Assembly: GCA_964506245.1 (NCBI GenBank)
Contig: CAZDKK010000007.1
Coordinates: 1 to 64,000 of the forward strand
Direction: 5' to 3'
Length of the DNA: 64,000 nt
DNA from: CAZDKK01 sp964506245
Lineage (GTDB): Bacteria > Eisenbacteria > RBG-16-71-46 > CAIMUX01 > WJJG01
Positions within the stretch are counted from its first letter, which is position 1. Each line of letters starts with the position of its first letter. A program made the translations under genes and the position numbers. Shown here piece after piece: positions 25,534 through 35,018 of this stretch. The notes under the pieces were generated by a model. The model saw only the letters and a program-made list of their open reading frames with translations. It made no database searches and had not been told where the DNA came from.

Positions 25534-27279
25534 TCAGCGCAGGCGCACCACGCGGACCGGCTCCAGGCCCGGTCGGCCCTCCGGTCGCAGCCAGTACAGG
25601 CCCGCGGGCAGGCGTCGGCCCGCCTCGTCGCGGCCATCCCACGGCGCAGCCGCACCAACCGCCCGCAGCAACCTCACGCGCCGGCCCGCGCTGTCGTAGA
25701 TCCCGACCGGGCCGATGCAGGCGGCCGCCGCGGCCGCGGCGCCGGAGAGTTCGAGCATGACCTCACCCGTGAGGGCGCACGGGTTCGGGTGCACGCGCAG
25801 CATGGCGTCGCGGGCTGCGAGCTCGCCCACCGCCCCACCGCTGCGGGTGCCGACCGAGGCGAAGATCTTCCAGTTGGTGCCAGGTGCCCGCCCGTCTTCC
25901 CAGGCGACGCACACCTCGTCATTCCCCCGCGCGGCCAGGACGGGGGAATTCGCCGGCGCGCCGCTCAGGTCGTCATCGATGCGGACCATGGGGTCGACCC
26001 AGCTCGCGCCCCCGTCGGCCGAGGCGCGGAAGTAGACGTTCCAATCGCTCTCGTAGATCCCGAAGGCCGCGAAGACCCACTCGCCCCACGCGGCCAGGCT
26101 CGAGTAGGTGCCCGTGCCACCCGGCGAGGGCTCGTCGACGCGCTGGCTTGCGCTCCACGACGCCCCGGCGTCGATCGAGGTGTTCACGTGGAAGTGATGC
26201 AGCATCAGGTCCGGGTTGTTGAGCCACCCGCAGGCAAGCCGGCCGCCGTCGAGCCACACCAGTGCGCGCGAGGCCACCTGCTGGTAGTAGGGCTCGACGT
26301 CGTTGACGCGGACACCGATCGACCAGGACGATCCGCCGGTCGCCGAGCGGTAGAAGTAGACATTCGGATAGCGCCCCCCGGGAACATTGCCACGCCAGTC
26401 GTTGGTGACGCAGTACAGGACCTCTGTGCCGGGGGTCGAGCCTGAGGTCGGGTCGACGATCAGGCAGGGACTGCCCGCCACCGGCTGATAGCCGAGCCCG
26501 TCGCTCACCCGGGTTTCGGTGCCCCAGGTCAGTCCCCCATCCCGGGTCGCACGCATATACACCTGATGGAAGACACCCTCGCGCCAGTCGGTCCAGGCCA
26601 CGAAGTAGCGGCTCTCGTCGAGAATGGCGAGGCTGGCGTCCATGTAGTCGCCGGCGCTGGGGGGAGAGCCCGCGGTGTTGACCCGAGCATTGGGGGTCCA
26701 GTGCGAGGGCAGAGCGAGATCACGCTTCGAGAAGTAGACGTTGAAGACGCCTGTGCGATTGTCCTCCCAGGCGACCGCGGCCATTCCCGAGGGTGTGAAA
26801 TCCAGGCTCACGAAGCGGCTATAGGCGCCCGTCGTGCGGTCGTCGACCCGCTCGGGCAAGGACCAGCTCATCCCATGGTCGGTGGAGAAGCTGTAGAAGA
26901 TGTGATACCCGCCCGACGCGTGCTCATCCATCCAGGCCAGACCAAGCGTGCCGTCGGGCGCCAGATCAATGTCGGCCCAGATGTGCTGGCCGGCCTCATC
27001 AGGGTGCACGCGGGCGGACGGTGTGAAGTACCACGAGGTTTCGCGGCTCACCGCCGCCGGGATCTCGCCGCTGGGTGGTGCAGCCGCTCCGCCCGCCGCC
27101 GCACCCCCGCCGGCCAGCGGTGGCAGCGGTTCCACCAGCGTCCAGATCTTCGTCTCTGCCCGCCAGACCGCCTCGCCAGCGCCGGCGGTCTGCGCCGGGG
27201 ACGGGAGGGATAGGCCTGTCAGACAGAGCATGACGAGGAGAGCGGCGTGAACCGATCGATGCGACGCGCTTGGGGTCAT
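25534..27279 (-). CDS. Exported BNR/Asp-box beta-propeller protein with FlgD-like C-terminus
   Basis: A 581-residue exported protein. The signal peptide is followed by a Gly/Ala-rich linker and a sialidase-like propeller. Five Asp-box-like repeats are seen: STDHGMSW, TRDGGLTW, SATGGSSW, SIDAGASW and SADGGASW. The catalytic Arg triad and Tyr of true sialidases could not be placed, so enzymatic sialidase activity is not claimed. The tail is FlgD-like (VHPNPCALTGEVMLEL, YDSAGRRVRLL, PWDGRDEAG, AGLYWL). The ATG follows GAGGAGGATGCCGCC. It is convergent with pcm. Confidence 0.82.
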   Translation of the reverse strand: MTPSASHRSVHAALLVMLCLTGLSLPSPAQTAGAGEAVWRAETKIWTLVEPLPPLAGGGAAAGGAAAPPSGEIPAAVSRETSWYFTPSARVHPDEAGQHIWADIDLAPDGTLGLAWMDEHASGGYHIFYSFSTDHGMSWSLPERVDDRTTGAYSRFVSLDFTPSGMAAVAWEDNRTGVFNVYFSKRDLALPSHWTPNARVNTAGSPPSAGDYMDASLAILDESRYFVAWTDWREGVFHQVYMRATRDGGLTWGTETRVSDGLGYQPVAGSPCLIVDPTSGSTPGTEVLYCVTNDWRGNVPGGRYPNVYFYRSATGGSSWSIGVRVNDVEPYYQQVASRALVWLDGGRLACGWLNNPDLMLHHFHVNTSIDAGASWSASQRVDEPSPGGTGTYSSLAAWGEWVFAAFGIYESDWNVYFRASADGGASWVDPMVRIDDDLSGAPANSPVLAARGNDEVCVAWEDGRAPGTNWKIFASVGTRSGGAVGELAARDAMLRVHPNPCALTGEVMLELSGAAAAAAACIGPVGIYDSAGRRVRLLRAVGAAAPWDGRDEAGRRLPAGLYWLRPEGRPGLEPVRVVRLR

Positions 27280-27467
27280 GGCGGCATCCTCCTCAACAGG
27301 TGCAGGGAAGGCGCGGTTGAAGCCGTGAACCAGGACCTATGATACTACCGGTCGCACGCCGCGGGTACCGGCCGGGCCGGCCTCCGGGAGCGGGTGGGGT
27401 GTGGCCGCGGGCGGCGTGATGCGACCCACCACGCCGGGCCCGCGGCCGGTTGCGGGCGCCCGCCGGG

Positions 27468-28352
27468 CTACCGTGGCCGGCGCGCTTTGGGCTTCGCCTT
27501 CGTCTTGCTGGCCTTGACCTTCCGCTTGGGCGCGGCCTTGCGCTTCGCACCCGCCTTGGGCTTGGGCCTAGCCTTCGGCTTCGGCTTGGCTTTGGGCTTC
27601 GGCTTCGGCTTGGCCTTAGGCTTGGGCTTCGGCTTAGGCTTAGGCTTAGGCTTGGGCTTGGGCTTGGGCTTGGGCTTCGGCTTGGGCTTCGGCTTGGGCT
27701 TCGGCTTGGGCTTCGGCTTGGGCTTCGGCTTGGGCTTCGGCTTCGGCTTCGCCGCTGGTTTTGCGGGCGCGACCACGGGCGGCGGCGGCGGGGGCGCGAC
27801 GACGGGTTGGGGCACCGCAGGCTGCGGCGGCGCCGGAGGGATCTCGCCCTCCGTCCCCAGCCGCTGGCGCGTGTAGGGCACGAGCCCGCCGGCCTCGACG
27901 ATGCCGATCACCTCGGGCGGCAGCGCCGGAAAGCGGTACACGCCCGCCCTGCACCGGAGCGTTCCGGCGCCGAGATCGAGCGTCACCTGTTCGCCGGGCT
28001 CGATGCGGCCGACCACGTCCGGCAGCTCGACCGTCGGCAGCCCCGCGTTGATGGCGTTGCGGAAGAAGATACGCGAGAAGCTGCCGGCCACGACCGCGCC
28101 AACCTTGTTGGCGGTCAGGCAGAAGGCCGCCTGCTCCCGCGAGCTGCCGCAACCGAAGTTGCTGCCGGCCACGATGACGTCGCCCGGCTGAACCTTCTTC
28201 GAGAACTCGGGATCGAGATCCTCGAGCGCATGGGCGGCCATCTCCTTCGGGTCGGTCACCGTGTAGGTGTACTTGCCCGGGAAGATCACGTCGGTGTTGA
28301 TGTTGTCACCGTACTTCCAGACCTTGCCCTGAATCACCCTTGGCTGAGACAT
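27468..28352 (-). CDS. leuD: Aconitase-family (LeuD-like) small subunit with long Lys-Pro tail
   Basis: A 294-residue swivel-domain subunit of an isopropylmalate/dimethylmalate/homoaconitate-type dehydratase. The conserved core fills residues 1-165: YGDNINTDVIFPGKYTYTV, GSNFGCGSSREQA, FSRIFFRNAINAGLP and VGRIEPGEQVTLDLG. The substrate-loop residues read KYTY, not the YLRx of many LeuD proteins, so the substrate is uncertain. After a Pro-rich linker the last ~100 residues are a near-perfect Lys-Pro repeat ending in KARPKPKAGAKRKAAPKRK, encoded by a six-base-type DNA repeat. Such a tail is foreign to this family and looks like a nucleic-acid or polyanion-binding segment. The start follows GGAGGAGGAACG. 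It pairs with the large subunit upstream. Confidence 0.8.
   Translation of the reverse strand: MSQPRVIQGKVWKYGDNINTDVIFPGKYTYTVTDPKEMAAHALEDLDPEFSKKVQPGDVIVAGSNFGCGSSREQAAFCLTANKVGAVVAGSFSRIFFRNAINAGLPTVELPDVVGRIEPGEQVTLDLGAGTLRCRAGVYRFPALPPEVIGIVEAGGLVPYTRQRLGTEGEIPPAPPQPAVPQPVVAPPPPPPVVAPAKPAAKPKPKPKPKPKPKPKPKPKPKPKPKPKPKPKPKPKPKPKPKPKPKAKPKPKPKAKPKPKARPKPKAGAKRKAAPKRKVKASKTKAKPKARRPR
27555..27756. repeat. Hexamer-type repeat encoding (Lys-Pro)n
   Basis: About 200 bases made almost only of TTGGGC and TTCGGC words (plus strand), giving Lys-Pro on the minus strand. The third positions vary (CTTGGG, CTTCGG, CTTAGG), which suggests older expansion with some drift; the array may still vary in length. 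Confidence 0.85.
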
Positions 28353-28473
28353 CGTTCCTCCTCCTCCGTGGGCGCCGCACTTACCCAGTGCACAGGTCAA
28401 CGCTCGGGACGCACTGCCGCGGCCCACCCGCCCGCCGCAACCCCGGCGCCCGCCTGTCGCCTCCGGTCCATCA

Positions 28474-29736
28474 TCACATTCTCCTTGGGTCCGCGATGAC
28501 CCCCCGCACCGCCGTGGCCGCTGCCACCGCCGGCGATGCGAGGTAGATCTCGGCGTTCGGATTCCCCATACGACCCTTGAAATTGCGGTTCAGCGTGGAG
28601 AGACAAACCTCCCCGTCCGCCAGGATCCCTTCGTGAGCGCCCAGACACGGACCGCAGCCTGGGTTGAGAATGACCGCACCGGCGTCGAGCAGGGCGCTCG
28701 CCAGGCCCCGTGCGACCATCTCCTTGTACACCTCGTAGGACGCCGGCCCGATCAGCAGGCGTGTGCCCTGCGCGACCCGGTGGCCCCGCAGAATCCTCAG
28801 CGCCAGTTCGAAGTCCTCGATCCGGCCGTTCGTGCAGGTGCCTAGGAAGACCTGCTGCACCGGCCGCCCGGCGACCTCCTCGATCGGCTTGACGTGGTCC
28901 ACGTTGTGCGGGCACGCGACCACCGGACCCACGCCGGTCATGTCCAACGTGATCTGCTGAGCGTACTTCGCGTCCGGGTCGCTGAAGAGGAACTGGGCCG
29001 CCTTCCAGCGCTCCCGTGGGACACGCGGCTCGAGCCATTCCCGCACCTTGTCGTCCGCCGGCGTGCATCCGTTCTTGGCGCCGAACTCAACCATCAGGTT
29101 GCACAGCACCATGCGCGAGGAGATCGACATCGCATCGACAATGGGACCGCCGAACTCGACCGCCTTGTACAATCCGCCATCGGCGCCGTAGTCACCGATG
29201 AGCTTGAGCGCCACATCCTTGGAGGTGACCCACTCGCCCAAGCGGCCAACGACCTCGACCCGCATCGTCTCGGGCACCTTCAGCCAGATCTCGCCGGTGG
29301 CCCAGATGACGGCCGCTTCGCTGCGGCCGATCCCCGTGGCGAAGGCCCCGAAGGCGCCGTAGGTGCAGGTGTGGCTGTCGCTGCCCACGACAAGGGAGCC
29401 CGGCACGACGTGACCCTTTTCGGGCAGCACCTGGTGACAGATGCCGACGTTGAGGTCGTAGAAGTTGGGGATCCCCTGCTCGGCGACAAACGCGCGCACG
29501 GTCTTGTGATTGGCGGCGTGCTTGGCGTCCGCCGCTGGGACACAGTGGTCGAGCACGATGACGAGCTGCCGCGGGTCAGCGACCTTCTTGACACCGAGCT
29601 TGCGGAAGGTGTTGGAGATGGCGGCGGAGTTGTCGTGGGACATGCAGGCGTCGGGGCGGGCTTGGATGATCTGGCCGGCCACGACATCTTTCCCGATGTT
29701 CTTGCCAAGCGTCTTCTCGCTGAAGGTCTTGCCCAT
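28474..29736 (-). CDS. leuC: Aconitase-family (LeuC-like) large subunit
   Basis: A 420-residue large subunit of the archaeal-type isopropylmalate dehydratase/homoaconitase group. Iron-sulfur cysteines are visible: Cys301 in LGTCTNGR, and Cys361 and Cys364 in NPGCGPCLG. Other signatures are ARPDACMSHDNSAA, VVGSDSHTCTYGAFGAFATG and KNGCTPADD. It would isomerise a malate-type substrate with the neighbouring small subunit; leucine synthesis is likeliest, but no leuA or leuB is nearby and the small subunit loop is atypical. ATG 29736 follows GAGGAGACGCC and starts the conserved MGKTFSEK segment; the longer ORF upstream lacks family similarity. Confidence 0.9.
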   Translation of the reverse strand: MGKTFSEKTLGKNIGKDVVAGQIIQARPDACMSHDNSAAISNTFRKLGVKKVADPRQLVIVLDHCVPAADAKHAANHKTVRAFVAEQGIPNFYDLNVGICHQVLPEKGHVVPGSLVVGSDSHTCTYGAFGAFATGIGRSEAAVIWATGEIWLKVPETMRVEVVGRLGEWVTSKDVALKLIGDYGADGGLYKAVEFGGPIVDAMSISSRMVLCNLMVEFGAKNGCTPADDKVREWLEPRVPRERWKAAQFLFSDPDAKYAQQITLDMTGVGPVVACPHNVDHVKPIEEVAGRPVQQVFLGTCTNGRIEDFELALRILRGHRVAQGTRLLIGPASYEVYKEMVARGLASALLDAGAVILNPGCGPCLGAHEGILADGEVCLSTLNRNFKGRMGNPNAEIYLASPAVAAATAVRGVIADPRRM

Positions 29737-30040
29737 GGCGTCTCCTCGATCGTGCGTCCCCGGCCAGATACGGCACGGGAGGAATCGGTCTGCAGCGCGG
29801 GTAACTCCCGTGCCCGTAAGCAACGGAGCATCATGGAAGGGGGGGCGGGCGGTGTCAATCGCCGCGGGGCGGGCGGTGTCAGTCGCCGCGGGGCCGGTGG
29901 CGCCGGGCGCCGAGGGCCCCGAGCTCCTTTGGATCCCTTCCCGCAACCGCTATACTTAGTGGGATCGCCCCCTGGGTGCTTCCCTCGGCGCCGCCGCCCC
30001 CGATGCGCCGGGATCGGCCAACAGGAGCAAGGAGAAGTAG
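29737..30040. other. Divergent region with 24-base tandem duplication
   Basis: Noncoding gap between leuC and the third C25 gene. Two adjacent 24-base copies (29842-29865 and 29866-29889, one mismatch) contain GGCGGTGTCARTCGCCGC, whose ends are themselves complementary. They may be regulator sites. The C25 promoter lies further right. Confidence 0.5.
29928..29956 (+). promoter_or_regulatory. Sigma-70-type promoter of the third C25 gene
   Basis: TTTGGA (29928-29933), a 17-base spacer, and TATACT (29951-29956), about 85 bases before the ATG at 30041. Confidence 0.55.
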
Positions 30041-33000
30041 ATGCACCGGGAATCGCGCCGCCTGCTTGGAAAGATGCGCCTGCTGGCGAGCCTCGGCGCC
30101 TGCGCCGCCCTGGCCCTGGCCTGCGGGACGCCGGCCCGCTGTGCCGGCCCTGCCGAAACGCTGCCCCAGCGGCTGGCCCTGCTGCCCGGCGGTTCGGCCC
30201 CCGACGCGGCGCCGGCGGTGCGCGTGCTGGCGGCAGACGGGGAGGGCCTGGTGCTCGAGTTCGAGCTGCCGGCTCTCGATCGCCAGCGCCTCGATGTGGC
30301 CGGGGAGCCGTTCGACGTGCTGGCCATCCCCGGCGGCGGCTTCACGGGGGATGTCGGTGCACCGATGCTGCCGACCTTCTCGCGCTTCGTCCAGGTCCCC
30401 GCTGCGGCAGGCGTTCGCTCAGAGGTGCTCGCCGCCGAGACGGTCGAGCTGGCGGACGTCCATCCCATCCCCATGCAGGGACCCGACGGAAGCGCGTTTG
30501 CCTACGATGCTGCAGCCTACGCGCGCGCCGGATTTCCGGCCGGCGATCCCGTGCGGATCGGCGAGCCCGCCCTGGCGCGCGGCGTCCGTCTCGTGCCGCT
30601 GACCTTCCAGCCTGTGCGCTACGACGCCGCCCGGCATACCGCCGAGGTCGCCACCCGCATCCGCGCGCGGATCGCCTTCGCGGGGACAGACGAACGCAAC
30701 GTCCCCGCCGGGCCGGCGCGAGCGGTTCCACCCTCGTTCGATCGCATGTTCCGAAACCTCGTGATCAACTACGCGCCGCCGCGGACGTCCGCCTCCAGCT
30801 CCCTGGGCGTCGATATCATCATCTGCCCGGACAACGCCGCGGTCATCGCCGCCCTCGATCCCCTGGTCGCCTGGCGCACGCGCCGGGGCTTTGCCACCAC
30901 CCTGGTCACGACGACCACCACCGGCAGCTCGAGCACGGCGATCAAGGTGTGGATCCAGAATGCCTACAACACCTGGGAGGAGCCCCCCGAGTACATCACC
31001 CTGGTGGGCGATGTCACCGGCACCGTTGCGCTGCCGTGCTGGTACGAGAGCTACAGCTCCTACCATGGTGAAACCGACCACCCCTATGTACAGCTCGACG
31101 GAACGGACATCCTGGCTGACGCCCATATCGGAAGGATCTCCGTCGACTCGGTGGATCGGCTCCGGCTCTACGTCGAGAAGATCGTCAGCTACGAGAGCGC
31201 CCCATTCATGGAGGACACCACCTGGTTCGGCCGCGCGTGCGTCGTCGGTGACGCGTCGGTCTCCGGAATCACCTGCATCCAGATCGGTCAGTGGCTGAAG
31301 AGCCGCCTCGTGGCGTGGGGGTACGCGGAAGTCGATACCGTCTTCAACGGCGGCTTCATCTCTCAGATGACGGCCAAGCTCAACCGTGGCGACACGGTCT
31401 TCAGCTACCGCGGCTACTACAACATGAGCGGATTCACGGGCAGCAACATCACGGCCCTGCAGAACGGGCGCAAGATGCCCTTCGCCGTGAACCTCACCTG
31501 CGACACCGGTTCCTTCGCCGCCGGTACGTCCCGCTCGGAGGCCTGGATCCGCGCTGGCTCCACGGGCACCCCCCTGACGCCGACCGGTGGCATCGCCGCG
31601 ATCGGCACGGCGACCATCGGCACGCACACGCGCTTCAACAACTGCTTCACCTACGGCATCTGGCGCGCGCCCTTCTGGGAGGATGGGTTCCACTTCGGCG
31701 AAGCGCTCACGCGCGGCAAGTACGAGATGTACGTCAACTACGGCAGCTATGCCTCCAGCACCGCCGCCATGTTCACCTGCTGGAACAACCTGATGGGCGA
31801 TCCCGCGGGAGAGATCTGGACCGGCGTGCCGCAGGAGATCGCCGTGGCGCATCCGGACACGCTTTCGGTGGGCGCCAATGCGGTGACCGTGAACGTCACG
31901 CGGGGGGGACTCCCGTGCGCGGGGATCTACGTCTGCCTGTACAAGCCAACGGAGACCCAGGTAGGCGGCTTCACGGATGCGGAGGGAGCGGTCGAGCTCG
32001 CCCTGGAGCCCCTGACGCCCGGGACCCTGCAGATCACGGCCACGGGCCATGACCGGCATCCCTACTTGGGAGAGATCACGGTGACCGACGCGGAGCCGTT
32101 CGTGGGGTACGCCGCGCACGTGCTCGACGACGACCGGGAGGGTACGAGCAGCGGCAACGGCGATGGACTTCCCAATCCGGCCGAGCGCATCGAGGTCCCG
32201 GTCCAGGTGCACAACCATGGGAATGGGGCGGTCACCGGCATCACCGGCACCCTCAGCGCGAGCGACCCCTATGCCGCGGTGCTGGACGGGGAGGAGACCT
32301 TCGGGGATCTGCCCGCCGGCGGCGAGGCGTGGTGCGCCGATGACTTCGACATCCTGATCGACGGGGGGGCGCCGGACGGACACCTGCTCGTGCTCGCGCT
32401 CGACCTGACGGACGGCAGGGAGAGGTGGCACTCCCTGATCGAGTTCCCGGTCGTCTCGGCCGCGTTCACCTACGCGGAGCAGCATTTCTACGGATTCGGC
32501 GGCGATCGGATCGATCCGGGCGAGTCGGGGGAGATCAGCGTGTGCCTCCGGAACACCGGTAGCACTACCGGCAGCGGCGTCACGGCGACGCTCGTCTCCG
32601 CATCGGCCGAGGTCACGGTGACGGACTCCCAGGGGGCGTACGGCCTCTTCACCGTGGGGAGCGCCGTGGAGAACAGCTTCGACCGCTACGGAATCTCGGT
32701 TGCGAACACCTGCTTCCCCGGCAGCCTCGTTCCAATGCAAATCCAGCTCGTGTTCTCCGGCGGCGCCCGCGACACCGTGGATTTCGTCCTGTCGGTCGGC
32801 CAGGCCGCCACGACGGACCCCACCGGTCCCGACGGCTATGGCTACTACGCTTTCGACAACACCGACATCGGCTACGCGCAATCGCCCGCCTACGCCTGGA
32901 TCGAGCTCGATCCGGCCTACGGAGGTCCCGGCACCTCGCTCGGCTTCACCGACATGGGCGACGGTCAGGACGAGTCCCGGACGGTGGATCTGCCCTTCCC

Positions 33001-34942
33001 CTTCACCTACTACGGCGAGACGTTCACGCGAGCCACGATCTGCACCAACGGCTGGCTCGCGATGGGCCAGACCTATCTCACCAACTGCCGCAACTGGAAC
33101 ATCCCCGGTGCAGGCGCCCCCCCGAACCTCATCGCGGTCTTCTGGGACGACTTGTACCAGGACGAGGACGCGCAGGTCTATGTCTGGAACGACACCGCCC
33201 AGCATCGCTTCGTGATCCACTGGAGCCGGATGCTGAACGCCTACAACGGGGTGCTCGAGAACTTCGAGGCGATTCTCTACGATCCGACGCACTACGGAAC
33301 CGAGACCGGCGACGGCTTGATCACCTTCCAGTACCACACGTTCAACAACCACGATGCGCTCCAGCACTACTCCACCACGGGGATCCAGAACCGCATGTGC
33401 TCCGATGGTGTCCTGTACGGGTACTACAACGCCTACAACCGCGGCGCGGCGCCGATTGCGGCGGGCCGGGCCATCACCTTCGCCGCCCTGAGCGAAGTCC
33501 CGCGCGGCATGCTGACCGGCGTGATCACGAACCAGAGCAATGGCGGCACACCGATCGGACTGGCCACGGTCAGGTTGATCGAGTCCAACATCTCCCTGCT
33601 CAGTGCGCCGGACGGCCGCTACCTGGGGGCGCTGCCCACGGGGACCTACACGGTGGCTGTGTCGCATCCGAGCTTTGCAGCGGACACGACCGGCCCGGTC
33701 ACCGTCAGCGCGGGAGAGACGACGACGATCGATTTCTCCCTCGTCGACGTCGTCCCGCCGATCTTCAGCAACACGACGGACTACGGCGTGACGACCCAGA
33801 CCGCGGGACCGTATTCGATCACCACGACGGTCACGGAGGCCTCGAGCACCACCGCGCTGGTGCTGCGCTACAACGTTCAGGGCGCCGGCTGGGAAGAGGT
33901 CGAGCTCGAGCCCCAGGGCAACAGCGTCTACAGGGCCGACATCCCCGGTCAGCCCTACACAACGCTGATCCACTACTACTTGTACGGGCGGGATGTGGTC
34001 GGCAACGTCGGGACGGATCCTGGGAACCCGCCGGGAGAGGTATACTCGTTCTGGGTCATGCCTGCTCTGCTCGAGGATCCCATGGAATCCGGGGCCGGCA
34101 CGTGGACGCACGAGGTCGTGACCAGCGGCTTCATCGACGAGTGGCATCTGAGCACGCAGGCGAATCACACCACCGGGGGGTCGTGGGCGTGGAAGCTCGG
34201 TTCCACGGGCACCGGGGACTACGGGAACTACTGCGATGGCGCGCTGATCACGCAGCCGATGCTCCTGGCCGGGGATGCGACGGTGACCTTCTGGCATCGG
34301 ATGGAGGCCGAGGCGAGCGGCACCTATCCCGGCTACGCCTACGACGGCGGCTGCATCGAGCTGTCGGTCGATGGCGGCCCCTGGGTGGAGGTCGAGCCGG
34401 TGGGCGGCTACCCGCATCGCGTCCGCATCCGCCCCCTGGGACCCGGACCGTTCCCGGCCGAGACGCCGATCTTCTCGGGAACCTTTGGCTGGACCGAGGC
34501 GCGCATCGATCTGGCGGACGTCTCCGGGGAAGCGCGCCTGCGTTTCCGCTTCGGGAGCGACTACGCCTCGGGCGCGGAGGGTTGGTTCATCGACGACCTG
34601 CTCGTGATCGGGAGCAACCCTGGCTTTGCCGGCAACGGCGGCGAGGGGAGCCCGCCCGCGCGGCTGTGCCTCCTGCCGAACGTGCCCAACCCATTCCCGG
34701 CGCACGGCGGCACGCGCATCCAGTTCGATCTGCCGCGTTCGGCCCCCGTGGGGCTGCGCGTGGTCGATCCCGGCGGCCGGCTGGTGCGCACCCTGCTGGG
34801 CGGCCTCGCACCGGCCGGGCGCCATGTCGCACGCTGGGACGGGCGTGATACCCTCGGGCGGCCGGCGCCGAGCGGGGTCTACTTCTACGTGCTCGATGTC
34901 GACGGGGCGACGTTGTCGCGGCGGATGGTGGTGCTGCAATAG
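30041..34942 (+). CDS. Large gingipain-like C25 protein with FlgD-like C-terminus (paralogue)
   Basis: A 1633-residue exported protein with the same architecture as the one at 14622-19487. It has a signal peptide, a propeptide (MLPTFSRFVQVP, LTFQPVRYDAA), and a C25 domain with YRGYYNMSGF at 456-465 (no GHG histidine), CDTGSF with Cys487, and GTHTRFNN with His529. Then come sandwich domains (GNGDGLPNPAERIEV, GYGYYAFDNTDIGY), a carboxypeptidase-regulatory-like domain (GMLTGVITNQSNGG), a MAM-like/adhesive sandwich (GAEGWFIDDLLV), and a FlgD-like tail (NVPNPFPAHGGTRIQFDLP, WDGRDTLGRPAPSGVYFYVL). AAGGAGAAGTAG precedes the start. The pair may be a dispersed duplication about 15 kb apart. Confidence 0.9.
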   Translation: MHRESRRLLGKMRLLASLGACAALALACGTPARCAGPAETLPQRLALLPGGSAPDAAPAVRVLAADGEGLVLEFELPALDRQRLDVAGEPFDVLAIPGGGFTGDVGAPMLPTFSRFVQVPAAAGVRSEVLAAETVELADVHPIPMQGPDGSAFAYDAAAYARAGFPAGDPVRIGEPALARGVRLVPLTFQPVRYDAARHTAEVATRIRARIAFAGTDERNVPAGPARAVPPSFDRMFRNLVINYAPPRTSASSSLGVDIIICPDNAAVIAALDPLVAWRTRRGFATTLVTTTTTGSSSTAIKVWIQNAYNTWEEPPEYITLVGDVTGTVALPCWYESYSSYHGETDHPYVQLDGTDILADAHIGRISVDSVDRLRLYVEKIVSYESAPFMEDTTWFGRACVVGDASVSGITCIQIGQWLKSRLVAWGYAEVDTVFNGGFISQMTAKLNRGDTVFSYRGYYNMSGFTGSNITALQNGRKMPFAVNLTCDTGSFAAGTSRSEAWIRAGSTGTPLTPTGGIAAIGTATIGTHTRFNNCFTYGIWRAPFWEDGFHFGEALTRGKYEMYVNYGSYASSTAAMFTCWNNLMGDPAGEIWTGVPQEIAVAHPDTLSVGANAVTVNVTRGGLPCAGIYVCLYKPTETQVGGFTDAEGAVELALEPLTPGTLQITATGHDRHPYLGEITVTDAEPFVGYAAHVLDDDREGTSSGNGDGLPNPAERIEVPVQVHNHGNGAVTGITGTLSASDPYAAVLDGEETFGDLPAGGEAWCADDFDILIDGGAPDGHLLVLALDLTDGRERWHSLIEFPVVSAAFTYAEQHFYGFGGDRIDPGESGEISVCLRNTGSTTGSGVTATLVSASAEVTVTDSQGAYGLFTVGSAVENSFDRYGISVANTCFPGSLVPMQIQLVFSGGARDTVDFVLSVGQAATTDPTGPDGYGYYAFDNTDIGYAQSPAYAWIELDPAYGGPGTSLGFTDMGDGQDESRTVDLPFPFTYYGETFTRATICTNGWLAMGQTYLTNCRNWNIPGAGAPPNLIAVFWDDLYQDEDAQVYVWNDTAQHRFVIHWSRMLNAYNGVLENFEAILYDPTHYGTETGDGLITFQYHTFNNHDALQHYSTTGIQNRMCSDGVLYGYYNAYNRGAAPIAAGRAITFAALSEVPRGMLTGVITNQSNGGTPIGLATVRLIESNISLLSAPDGRYLGALPTGTYTVAVSHPSFAADTTGPVTVSAGETTTIDFSLVDVVPPIFSNTTDYGVTTQTAGPYSITTTVTEASSTTALVLRYNVQGAGWEEVELEPQGNSVYRADIPGQPYTTLIHYYLYGRDVVGNVGTDPGNPPGEVYSFWVMPALLEDPMESGAGTWTHEVVTSGFIDEWHLSTQANHTTGGSWAWKLGSTGTGDYGNYCDGALITQPMLLAGDATVTFWHRMEAEASGTYPGYAYDGGCIELSVDGGPWVEVEPVGGYPHRVRIRPLGPGPFPAETPIFSGTFGWTEARIDLADVSGEARLRFRFGSDYASGAEGWFIDDLLVIGSNPGFAGNGGEGSPPARLCLLPNVPNPFPAHGGTRIQFDLPRSAPVGLRVVDPGGRLVRTLLGGLAPAGRHVARWDGRDTLGRPAPSGVYFYVLDVDGATLSRRMVVLQ

Positions 34943-35018
34943 GGCCGCGCGCCCCGTCGAGCGACCCCCGGGCGAGCCCGAGCAGGAGCGCGGGCGGCGC
35001 GGCGCGGGACGGGGTGGC

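Noticed and set aside
25534..27279. True sialidase
   Set aside because: Asp boxes are present but the catalytic Arg triad and Tyr/Glu pair could not be placed.
27394..27876. Plus-strand ORF with Gly-Leu-Gly-Phe repeats
   Set aside because: Complement of the Lys-Pro repeat of the LeuD-like gene; no start signal or leader.
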